NCBI RefSeq assembly: GCF_003597395.2
Contig: NC_133770.1
Location: forward strand, 11,469,046-11,533,045
Reading direction: 5' to 3'
From: Chelonoidis abingdonii
Taxonomy: Eukaryota > Chordata > Testudines > Testudinidae
DNA length: 64,000 nucleotides
Shown here: piece after piece, positions 46,420 to 55,615 of the stretch
How the letters are laid out: each line of letters begins with the position of its first letter
How positions within the stretch are numbered: the first letter of the stretch is position 1
Position numbers and translations under genes: made by a program
The notes under the pieces: model-generated
The model's database searches: none
Told to the model about the DNA's origin: nothing
Seen by the model: only the letters and a program-made list of their open reading frames with translations

Positions 46420-46488
46420 AAAGGGCTGTTACATACTTGCCCACTGGTCAGGTTCTCTGACCAGTGGGTAAGTATGTTATAGCCCTTT
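46420..46488. repeat. Near-perfect hairpin, 32-nt arms
   Basis: The left arm aaagggctgttacatacttg (then cccactggtcag) and right arm ctgaccagtgggtaagtatg (then ttatagcccttt) are complementary at 29 of 32 positions, with a 5-base loop (gttct). It lies just upstream of the recombinase-like fragment. It could be a small foldback insertion or a terminator-like structure of the surrounding element. Confidence 0.8.
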
Positions 46489-46499
46489 GAGGAACTTGA

Positions 46500-46800
46500 A
46501 TTGTCAGAGAATTTACTCCTGCCTGGGACCTCTGTGTGGTCCTTCCCAGCCTCATAGAACTCCCCTTTGAAATGTTCCTTACATTTTGCTCTGAAGATGG
46601 TCTTCTAGTGGCCATCACATTAGCCAGAAGAATGAGTGTGCTCTAGGGACCTATGGCTTATCTTTCCCACACCACATTCCATAAAGTTACAGTGATGCTA
46701 AAACTTTACCCAAAATGTATCCCTCCAGGGTGGTCTCATAATTTCATCTGAAACAGCCTGCCCACTTTCTTCACAAAGCCCCACTCAGCACTTGGAACCA
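46500..46800 (+). pseudogene. Possible DIRS-like tyrosine recombinase fragment, copy B
   Basis: Counterpart of 38335-38625. The + strand shows PAWDLCVVLPSLIELPFEM, then a frame slip, then VAIT-ARRMSVL (about 46605-46645), and afterwards words similar to SFHLKQ-HFFTKP. The similarity to the element at 63.1-63.4 kb is in order and spacing, not in long identity. Confidence 0.42.
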
Positions 46801-47640
46801 CTTCCCAAAACAGGAGGAGAAAGAGCTGCTAAACGAAGCACAGTTGTTATGATAGGTGCCCAGCAGTACATACTTGCACGTGTTGTATGTGTGCGTCGGA
46901 GCCACCATGAGGCAGTGGTTATAGATACTAGCCCCCAACAAAGAAAACACAACTAGCACCCGAATGAATAACTATTCAGCTAAAGCTTAAGGAGCACCCC
47001 TTGATTCCTCCTCCTCCAACCTTCCCCAGCCAGTGAAGCTGCTGACTGGCCCAGAATCAGAGCCATGGCCTCACCCTGCCAGCAGAGGAACACCTCCCTC
47101 TGTTCCTACAACAGGCCATGGACATGCTCCGAGGATTCCACTGCCCTCTCCCAGTCTGCAGTGCCACAGGCCCAGGCTGAAATTTCTGCTGGGCCCAACC
47201 AGTTGAGCAGAACAGCTCAGTCACCTGCTCTCTTGCTGCTCACAGGCCCAGCCATGCTGGTCCCACTCCCCCACAGTAGGAGTTGGCTGAAGTGGTGTGG
47301 GCTGTGCCTGCAAGGGACTGGGTGTGGGGGCAATGGCAAATGGCATGGGGCTAGTGGCAAGAGGGGGTCTTGGTTCCCTCTCACCCTAAAGGGCCCACAC
47401 AGTTGCTACACTGGGGAGTCACTATCACAGCGGTGACAGGTAGCCATATTCAGTTGCTTTGCCATCACAATGAAGTGCTAAGTGCTCCCAAACAATGGAC
47501 TGCTGGCAGCACCTTCAGGAGCTTTGAGGACACCCCTCCTCCCATTCCTCTCCCCATCTCACTCTCCTCCTTTTCATCCTTCAATACTGGTTTTAAGGGT
47601 TTTTTCCTTGACATTTAACCACATTGTTCTCCATTCCTTT
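46801..47640. other. Unassigned part of duplicated block B
   Basis: Counterpart of 38626-39515. The + frame at 47065-47436 (123 codons) has no domain, and its copy-A equivalent is in pieces. Confidence 0.4.
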
Positions 47641-47667
47641 CCCTGAATGATGCAGCAAAAAGCAGTA

Positions 47668-48928
47668 TCACTAGGGCCTTTGACAAGGTCTATCAGCAAA
47701 GACTCTTAAGCAAAGTAAGCAGTCATGGGATAAGAGAGAAGGTCCTCTCATGGATCAGTAACTGGTTAAAAGATAGGAAACATAGGTAAGACTAAATGCT
47801 CAGTTTTCACAGTGGAGAGAGGTAGATAATGGGGTCCCCTAAGTAACTGTACTAGGACCTGTGTTGTTAAACATATTCATAAATGATCTGGAAAAAGAAG
47901 GAAACAGTGAAGTGACAAGGTGCATATGATACAACATTACTCAAAACAGTTAAGTCCAAAGCAGACTGTGAAGAGTTACAAAGGGATCTCACAAAACTAG
48001 GTGACTGAGCACCAAAATGGCAGAGTAAATACAATGTTGATAAATGCAAAGTAATGCACAATGGAAAACAAAATCCCAGCTATACACATAAAATGTGGGG
48101 GTCTAAATGAGCTGTTACCACTCAAGAAAGATCTTGGAGTCATTGTGGACAGCTCTCTGAAAACATCCACTCAATGTGCAGCAATAGTCAAAAAAGCAAA
48201 CAGAAGGTTGGGAATCATTAGGAAAGGGATAGATAAAAGGATAGAAAATATAATATCATTATATAAATCCATAGAGTTGCCCACATCTTGATAGTGCATG
48301 CAGTTCTCATTGCCCCATCTCATAAAAGATATATTCGAATATGAAAAAGTTCAGAGAAGGATGACAAAGATGAATGGTTTCCATAAAAGGAGAGAATAAA
48401 ACGATTACGGCAGTTCAATTTAGAAAAGAGGTGACTAATGGGGGATATGATAGAGGTCTACAAAATCATGCATGGTATGGAAAAATGAAATAAAGCAGTG
48501 TTATTTACCCTTTCACACAGTACAAAAACTAGAGGTCAATCAATGACATTAATAGGCAGCAGGTTTAATACAAATAAGAGGAAGTACTTTTTCACATAAC
48601 ACACGGTCAACCTGGGGAAACTCATTGCCAGGGAATGTTTTAAACCCAAAAGTATAACTGGATTTAAAAAAGAACTGGATAAATTAATAGAGGATAGATC
48701 CATCAATGGCCATTAGCCAAGATGGCAAGGGATGCAACCCTCATGCTCCGTGTGACCTTAAACTTCTCACTAACACAAGCTGGGTGTGGAAGACAGAGCT
48801 GGATCACTACATAATTACTCTGTTCTGTACTCTCTCCCATAAGCTCTGCTACAGGCCACTGTCAGAGATGAGATACTGGGCAAGATGGATCACGGACTGA
48901 CCCAGTATGGCAGCTCTTAGGTTCATAT
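47668..48928 (+). pseudogene. CR1 ORF2 C-terminal half with 3' tail
   Basis: The + strand starts with an AFDKVYQQRLLSKVSSHGIR-like RT palm reading, followed by LSWISNWLKDRKH. It continues through FINDLEKE, a degraded DDT box, VDKCKVMHNGK-like words, GVIVDSSLKTSTQ (frame 48061-48291) and NRRLGIIRKGIDKR. It ends with the CR1 tail (agatactgggcaagatggat, gacccagtatggcagctctt). Stops and indels are frequent. This is the copy in which the block-B edge reads through without a break. Confidence 0.87.
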
Positions 48929-49484
48929 GTAAGGGTTTTATTCCCTAGTAAACGGTCTGGATTATTAGTAAAGGGAAGGAACACTTAGTTGAATAGTCAC
49001 CAAAAGCTGACGAGAGACCTCTGAAAATACACTATTTTGCTTTACTCTATTTCCATAAGCCATGAAGAAAACCTGTAGCTCATTTACTAGGGAACTCTGT
49101 AAGTGTGGCTTTGGTGGGCAGAAAGATACATTGACTAACTAAAATGAGCATACTGGACTAAATGAGGAGGTGCACCAGAAGGAAGATATCACAAGGCAAC
49201 TGGAAGATCACACATCGGATTAACTGCTGCCTGAAGTTCAAACTGAGGATGAAGATCAACTTGGAGAACCCATCCAAGATACTTCCATGTAGGATGAAGT
49301 ACCCACAACAGGATGACATCGCACAGGATCCAGAGCATTTGCAGATATATGTCAAACAACCACAGCACAGCAAAAGTGTCTGTGATATACAGATACATTT
49401 TGCAAACCATAATGAAATCATGTTTCATTTCAATAGCTGTTTGAAAAAAAGCTATTACATTTTGCTGTTGGTGCTGTTGAAACT
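48929..49484 (+). other. Unexplained coding-like stretch
   Basis: In one + frame the region gives acidic, Gln-rich protein-like text interrupted by single stops (LNEEVHQKEDITRQLEDHTS, PEVQTEDEDQLGEPIQDTSM, GSRAFADICQTTTAQQKCL). This looks like a decayed reading frame leading into the helicase-like motif downstream. It is not assignable to a family. The overlapping ORFs at 49158-49524 on both strands do not follow this frame throughout. Confidence 0.35.
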
Positions 49485-49626
49485 GCACAGAGTTCTCATT
49501 TATACTTTGGCTTAGATGCATCAATTATAACAGCTCATATTCGTGTGACTGCATACAATGTTAGAGGGATTACTCTGCACAGATTAATGTTGCCACCTCT
49601 TGAGCATAGAAAACAAGAAAAAAGAT
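49485..49626 (+). pseudogene. Possible PIF1/Helitron-type helicase remnant
   Basis: The + frame reads ASIITAHIRVTAYNVRGITL then HRLMLPPLEHRKQEK before a stop at 49624. The words VTAYNVRGITLHRLMLP resemble motif Ia of PIF1-like helicases (AA-N--G-T-H----LP), found in Helitrons and in some eukaryotic transposon-linked PIF1 genes. The preceding Walker A motif is not visible. The match is short, so this is tentative. Confidence 0.38.
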
Positions 49627-50256
49627 GACGGGAGAAACTGTTTGGGAATTAAAGCAGAATTTGAACAATATGAAGAATATTTATTGTACATGGAGCATGG
49701 TACATAATTTCATCTTTGCTTTCATATATCTGAAATCCTGAAGTCTAAATCAGCTATTTTCCAATAAAAAAGCACACACATTTACTGAAGGGGGCTTGTT
49801 CTTATACAAAATGTTGAGTTGCAATAACACAGACTACCGGAGAGAATTTTGGGAATGTAAATTTGTGGAAGAATGTTAGTTAAGACAAGTTAACTATAAA
49901 AAAAACAGGCTGAAGATCCTGCCCACGTACGGATACTGAACACAATACTTACAGACAATAGGCCAGAAGACGACATTTTAAAAGTGAAAAAAGGACACAC
50001 TTTGCTGTGAGTGAGCAACAATACTTTAAATCTGAAATTTCAAATGAAATCTGACTAAAAAGAGATTCTTATTCTCTCTGTGTTTAATGCCAACCCTGAA
50101 AGCTTGCTATGCCTTTAACAAATAATCCTTGATAAGAAACAAGAAATTTTAGAAAATAAAAATTGACAAATGGGATTATAGCCCGTTTTTATACCTGCTA
50201 ATATTGCAAAGCATCTTTGAGCATCTTCAGAGGTACATCAGAATGTGCCTTGAACT
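49627..50256. other. Unassigned AT-rich sequence
   Basis: Nothing was recognised between the helicase-like remnant and the solo LTR. Confidence 0.4.
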
Positions 50257-50261
50257 GCAAG

Positions 50262-51141
50262 TGTCAGGGTCTCTTTCCCACTTTGAACTTTAGCGTCCAG
50301 AAAGTGGGGACCTGCATGTCCCTTCTAAGCTTAATTCCTAGCTTAGATCTTGTAGTGCTGCCACCAACCAAAACAACAGTGTTTGGTATACTCTTGTCCC
50401 CCAAAACCTTCCTTGGGGAGACCAAGACCCAACCCCCCCGGGTCTTAAAACAAGGGGAAATAAACCATTCCCCTTCCCCTTTCCTTCTCCCTCCAGATTT
50501 TCCCCTCCCTGGGTTACCCGGAGAGATACTGTGATTTAAACTCCTTGAACTCTCAAAACAGAGAGGAAATTCACCTTCCCCCATCCTCCTTTCTCCACCA
50601 ATGCCAGGTGAGTTCAGACCCAGTCTCCTTGGGTCTTACACAGGACAAAATCAATCAGGTTCTTAAAAGAAAAGCTTTTAATTAAAGAAAGAAAAAAGTA
50701 AAAATGATCTCTGTAAAATCAAGATGGAAAAAATGTTTACAGGGTCTCAGCTTTACCTAGACAGAGGGACTCCCCCTCCCAGCCTTAGTATAACTTACAG
50801 CAAACCAGAGGTGAAATATCCTTCCAGCAAACTACACATTTGCAAATAATGAAAACAAACATAAATCTAATCCGCTTTCTATCTATTACTTACTATCTGG
50901 AACCTGAAGAGACTGTTTCAGTAAGATTGGAGAAATCTGGTTGCATGTCTGGCTTCTCTTAATCCCAAGAGAGAACAAAGAACAGAACAAACAGCACAAA
51001 ACAAAGCCTTCCCTCCACCAAAGATTTGAAAGTATCTTGTCTCCCGATTGGTCCTCTGGTCAGGTGTCAGCCAGGTTCATTGAGCTTGTTAACCCTTTAC
51101 AGGTAAAAGAGACATAAACCCTTAACTATCTGTTTATGACA
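50262..51141. mobile_element. Solo LTR with 5-bp target duplication
   Basis: The 880-bp element starts tgtcaggg and ends tttatgaca (TG...CA, with TGTCA/TGACA inverted ends). It is flanked by the perfect 5-bp duplication gcaag (50257-50261 and 51142-51146). AATAAA occurs on the + strand at 50459-50464. From memory the family is usually written starting tgtcataaacagatagtta, which would make this copy antisense, so I leave the strand open. Frames 50217-50534 and 50264-50584 are mirrored shadows. Confidence 0.87.
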
Positions 51142-51146
51142 GCAAG

Positions 51147-51445
51147 TATGGAAGAAATGTTGGAATTACCAATTAACTCTACGTTAATTCTATGGCACAG
51201 TATAGATATGTAATCAGGATTAGTGAATTGGGCAATAAGAACTGTAATCTCCCTTGTTTTACATACTTCTGGAAAATATGTGCAAGTGATGAATAGCAAA
51301 TGTGACCGCATTCACCATATACATAGAACTGAGGTCAAACGTCAGCTCCTCAGAACTGTTTGCACTACACAGCCTATTTCCCATGTGTGTTTTTCACAAT
51401 TTTAATTAGAAAGTGACAGGATGTACCCTGAAACATTTGATTGTG
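51147..51445. other. Unassigned sequence
   Basis: No feature was recognised in this 300-base stretch. Confidence 0.4.
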
Positions 51446-51483
51446 TTTTAAGAAGCTATGTGGCATTGTCAAAGGTTAAAACT

Positions 51484-51742
51484 TATCATCACAGAAATAT
51501 AGGGCTGGAAGGGACCTTGAAAGGTCATCAAGCCCAGCCTCCTGTGCTGAGGCAGGACCAATTAAATCTAGACCATCTCAGACAGGTGTTTGTCCAACCT
51601 GTTTTTTTAAAAAAAACCTCTAATTAGGGGGATTCCACAACCTCCCTTAGAAGCTTACTCCAGACCTTACCCACCTTTATAGTTAGAAAGTTTTTCCTAA
51701 TAGTTAACCTAAATCTCCCTTGCAGCAGATTAAGCCCATTCT
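51484..51742 (-). mobile_element. CR1 3' tail between 38-bp direct repeats
   Basis: The insert (atcacagaaatatagggctg, gaagggaccttgaaaggtca, then aaagtttttcctaatagtta and cctaaatctccc) is an antisense CR1 C-terminus and tail. It is flanked by two nearly identical 38-39-base segments at 51446-51483 and 51742-51780 (ctatgtggcattgtcaaagg versus gtatgtggcattgtcaaggg), with about 35 of 39 positions matching. Confidence 0.8.
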
Positions 51743-51780
51743 TTTAAAGAAGGTATGTGGCATTGTCAAGGGTTAAAATT

Positions 51781-52080
51781 TGAGCAGGCCTACACACAGT
51801 TGAGTTGATACTTGGCCAGGGTGATGTGCAATCCATTTGAGAGTACAGCTGGTTGCATGAATCTTGTCCATGGTACTTTCCAAAGCTTACACAACCCATA
51901 CCGGGTGTATGGCTCTGCAAAGGAGTCACAGTAATTAGTAAGTTTAAAAATGGATTGTTTTATATACACACACACACGCTTTGAGTAAGAATACAGTGAA
52001 ACAAACAGTGAACACACTAGCAGAGAACCAAAGGCAAAAATTCCAAAGTCTCTGATCACGAGGTATGATGAGAATTATTT
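51781..52080. other. Unassigned sequence with a short CA repeat
   Basis: Contains a (CA)n-like tract at about 51965-51976. No other feature was seen. Confidence 0.45.
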
Positions 52081-52084
52081 AAAA

Positions 52085-52680
52085 TTTGGTTTCGGATTTG
52101 TTGCCCCATAGAAAATCCAAACCCACAGTGCCTGGTATGTTCTGAAGTATTAGTAAATGAGTCACTGAAGACAAGGAAATGGCAGCACCATTTGAATAAG
52201 ACATCCACATTTATAAATCTGTGAATTTCTTTTTATGCAAACAGCGAAAAAAATGCAACAAAGCCTGCTGATTTAAAGCTGCAACGGCACTGAGGGCATC
52301 CTGCCTCATATCACTCAGGATAGTGAAACAACAAAAAATCTCACCCGACTGGAGAACAACATCTACTTCCAGCAGCTATTAACATGTATGAAGTCATGAA
52401 GCCGACCGAAAACTGAAAACCATCCCTCTGACAGAGTAACACTGAAAATACAGCTCATTGACAGCATTAAGGTTAATGGTACATACATGCAACAACTGGA
52501 TGAACTGACTGATGTGGCTTCAAAAAGTCAACTAGTAGAGTCTTTGTACTGTTTCAGCAGAAGGGTGACTCCAATGAAGAAATGCTTTTCTGCAGAGAAA
52601 TGCAACCGGAAAGGAAATTTTCAAACTGCTAAATGAATTGAAAATTACCAGCAATATAAATTGGAAAAAGCGGTCTGGGC
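52085..52680 (+). pseudogene. hAT transposase relic, N-terminal half (BED finger)
   Basis: Across several frames the + strand gives NPQCLVCSEVLVNESLKTRK then WQHHLNKTHPH, a BED-type zinc finger (C-x2-C ... H-x4-H) with the usual spacing at about 52110-52210. Further on come FFLCKQRKKCNKA and ASCLISLRIVKQQKI, then a linker ending in the words QLDELTDVASKSQL-like and EEMLFCREMQPE (about 52495-52615). This order is that of the SCAND3/ZBED5/FAM200-type hAT transposases. Many stops and indels make it non-functional. The reading resumes at 54570. Confidence 0.7.
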
Positions 52681-52683
52681 ATC

Positions 52684-53130
52684 TGTACAGTTGTGCAGTC
52701 TCCTTTCCCTCTGCCACACCCTACTCACAGTTGTCTGTCCTTGGTGAGCAAAGACCTGGAGTTCAGAGATGCATTCACATGGGTTCACCTCCCACCCCTT
52801 CGCTGCTGCCTCTGCAGCTGGATCACTGCTGCTGCTCTCTGCTGTAGCTTGCCACTGCCTTTGGCCACTGCTGCTGCTGTTTTCTCTGTCTCCACTGGCC
52901 ACTGCCTGCAGCTCACTGCCACTTCTGCCGCTGTTACTGCTGCTGTTGCTTGCTGCTCACAGCACTTTTCTGATGGCTGCATTCTGAGGTTCCACTCCAC
53001 CACTTGATACAGTCTTTAGGGTTTCAGCTGTTAGTGAACGCACCTCTAAACTCTGGGTCTTCACTGACCAAGGACAACCAACTGTCAGAGGGGTGCCGTG
53101 GTGGGAAAGGGGAGTGGCATGTTGACAGGA
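52684..53130. repeat. Inverted LTR arms around a CTG-rich core
   Basis: The left arm (about 52684-52779; tttccctctgccac, gttgtctgtccttggtgagc, agacctggagttcagagatg) is the inverted, diverged counterpart of the right arm (about 53031-53130; cacctctaaactctgggtct, tcactgaccaaggacaacca, tggtgggaaa). Between them (52790-52965) is an imperfect CTG/GCTGCT-rich tract. The right arm continues into LTR-like sequence. Confidence 0.65.
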
Positions 53131-53460
53131 CAGTTTGTCAGTCTTTCACACCATAAGGTGGGAAACTGAGGCAAAGCTCACTGCCCAGCATACTGCAGGG
53201 TGGGTGTTTGCTTATGGTTACACATTTTTGAATTATGATTGTTCCCCAAATTAATGCTGAGTTCCTTCTCCCTTTTAATAAACGTTTTCTTTTGTTACAC
53301 ACAGACTGTGCTTGCGAGTGGGGAAATATTGCCCCTTAGATATTTTCTGGGGTGGTTGAAGGAACAGTAATCCACACCATGTGGAGTCAAGCACAGGAGT
53401 TTTTTTTACACATGGTGCTGGTGGAGTGTCACTTTGCTTATCAGGCTCAGAAACACTGCA
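53131..53460 (+). mobile_element. LTR-like fragment with polyA signal
   Basis: The segment contains cttttaataaacgttttc (AATAAA at 53276-53281), followed by acacagactgtgcttgcgag and tggggaaatattgcccctta. I recognise this as the R-U5 part of a turtle LTR. The 5' part is the right arm of the inverted structure at 52684-53130. No TG...CA ends or duplication were resolved. Confidence 0.6.
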
Positions 53461-53614
53461 GAACTACAATAGGTTATGTAGAGTGCTCATTGGGCGGAGA
53501 GAAGTGATGGGGGGTGGGTTTTCCCCCAGGCCCCTGGATAGGTGCTAGCAGGAAGACAAGATAAGCACAATAGTCTAAAACATTACATAATGGCTCTGCC
53601 CATGACCCAAGTTA
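53461..53614. other. Unassigned short stretch
   Basis: Nothing was recognised. Confidence 0.35.
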
Positions 53615-53795
53615 ACTGATCTCAGAGCTAGAATGAACCCTGAAAGGACATTGAATCCAGCCCCTTGCCTTCAGTAGCAGGGCCAGGTGCTGATTTTGCC
53701 CCTGATCCCTAAGTGGCCCCCTTAAGGATTGGGCTCACAACCCTGGGTTTAACAAGCTAATGCTCAAACCACTGAGCTAGCCCTGCCTCCCACAC
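53615..53795 (-). mobile_element. tRNA-derived SINE with CR1-like tail
   Basis: On the minus strand it begins gggcagggctagctcagtgg then tttgagcatta, an A-box-containing tRNA-like head. This is followed by a B-box-like ggttgtgagcccaatcc. The 3' part (gaaccctgaaaggacattga read on +) resembles the CR1 3' end. Tortoise-type SINEs are known to combine a tRNA head with a CR1-like tail recognised by the LINE machinery, which is the arrangement here. Confidence 0.75.
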
Positions 53796-54569
53796 ATAGT
53801 TAGCATATTGCTGACACACAGGTAATTACCCTCAAACTATGTCAAAGTGTGTAGGTTAAAACCTAATTTTGGGGTCCAGTGGAATGAGGTAGCAGATCTC
53901 CCAGCTGACCAACAGGTACATTCTTAGAGATTTAAAGCAAAAAAATAGTATTTAACAACAACAACAATTGTTTATAAGTTTACCCTTGCATTTCTGTGGG
54001 CTAGGATTGGCATACATCTGTGATGGGAGGGTGTCATAACTTATGTTAAGGCCTTATGTGAGGCCTTTTTCAGAGCTTCATGTGTCCATAACTCACGATA
54101 AAGATGCCCAGTTATATCTGGAGTTATGCTGACTCCGCTCACTGACTTGAAATACACAAGGTTCTGTTTACCACAGCTTTCTCTTAGCTATGTATTTTTT
54201 GTTAGCTACTCTTCATCTGGGCCTATATGAAAAGTTCTCAGCGGAAACTGTAATTAAGATTTTACATCCACGGCAAATGGATTTTGGCCCTTCAGTGGTG
54301 CTTAATTTTTCCAGATTACTGAGTGAGGACTTGAGCCAGTTCTGTTTCATACTCTTAAAAGCAATCTCTAGCTATCAAATCCCACCTGGCAGAAAGGTTA
54401 CACACCACAGGCTATGGCACTGCAGTGCATTATGGACTGCAATGCCCAGGCAACAAAACAAATGGATACAAAATTACTCAATATTCTTAAGAATCCTTGC
54501 AAACCTTGTCACATTCATATTTACTTGCTATTGTGTTCTGAGATGGGTGCAAGCCGTGATACTATGATG
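53796..54569. other. Unassigned insert within the hAT relic
   Basis: No feature was recognised. The + frame 54190-54567 (125 codons) begins with a hydrophobic segment (YFLLATLHLGLY) but shows no family resemblance and is not part of the hAT reading frame. Confidence 0.4.
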
Positions 54570-55615
54570 CTTCATTCAGAAGTGCATTAGCTGGCTCACG
54601 GCAAAGTTCTGAAATATGTCTTAGAATTTAGGAATGCACTGCTGCAGTTTCTGTCAGGAGTTAAGACTGATTTGTCAGATTGCTTCAGAAATGGATGGCC
54701 TGATTTGCTTACCTTGTGAATATCTTTTCCACAGCAAATACAGATAATTTATCTTTGCAGGGTAATACCAATACTCTCATTTTGCAAGAGGAAATAAAAC
54801 CTTTCCAGAGGAAACTTCATGTTTGGAACATTGACTTGAGAATGCAGTTGCAGACATGTTTCCACTTCTTTCAGAATACCTCAACAGCACTGACAACGTT
54901 CTGTTTGATAGCATCAAACAAAACAGCATAGCACACTCAGTGCTTCACCAAAAATGTTCGTGTTACTTCCCTGCATTGGCTGCAATGACGGGGTTTGGGA
55001 ACCATTCACAGTAAACGCAAAAAGTCAGCATTCCCCTGACAGCAAAGCAAAAGTTGAGCTGATTGACTAGTTTTCTGATGTTGAGATTTCCTTCCCAGTT
55101 ACTGGAAACTTTCTGGTTGGGAGTTAGATGTGAGTACCCTACATTGTCAGAAAAAGCAGTAAATGTGCTTTCTACCATTTTGCTGATCTGTGTGAGACCA
55201 GTTTATCTGTGCTGACAGCAAATAAAACCAAACAATGCAACAAACTTCTTGTTGCAATTACTTTAGACTCTGACTCTCCAAAACTGCCCCTAGAATTGAA
55301 AGGCTGTACAAAGCAAATAAAGGACATCTTACTCAATAATGTACAGTGACCAGCATGTAATATTGTCTTTCTTTCTTGTTTGAATTAGTGACTGATTTTG
55401 ATTTAACTACATGTTCTATTTCACTGTTGTATATTGGATACAGTGATGTTTTATGAAGTTAATACAAAATCAATATTTCTGTTGCACAGATACAGGATTT
55501 AAAAAATAGCAAATAGTTTTATACATATAAGAGAGAGAGGGTGAGTAATGGTAGGTCGCAAAAAAGGACAAAATGGAATTGGTTGGTCACCTTATAAGAA
55601 GTGTGGGAACCACTT
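54570..55615 (+). pseudogene. hAT transposase relic, C-terminal half and 3' end
   Basis: The reading resumes with HWLAHGKVLKYVLEFRNALL then QFLSGVKTDL, followed by NIFSTANTDNLSLQGNTNTL, QEEIKPFQRKLHVWNIDLRM and a decaying tail (frame 54716-54931). These words match, in order, the middle of SCAND3/ZBED5-type hAT transposases (WL--G-VL--V-ELR..., DIF--LN-LN-SLQG). The element probably ends near 55615, where gtgggaaccactttg resembles a Charlie-type terminus. The left terminus was not found. Confidence 0.7.

Larger units (their letters stand above)
42007..47758 (+). repeat. Duplicated block, copy B (about 5.75 kb)
   Basis: This is the second, direct-orientation copy of 33845-39604. The left flank (ttgattggcccaaca) differs from that of copy A. 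On the right, copy B runs uninterrupted into a CR1 RT reading, so copy B has the natural-looking junction. Copy B keeps the expected sequence at several testable points, such as the MITE termini and both Penelope-like flanks. Yet it also lacks bases present in A elsewhere, so both copies carry consensus errors. Confidence 0.9.
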
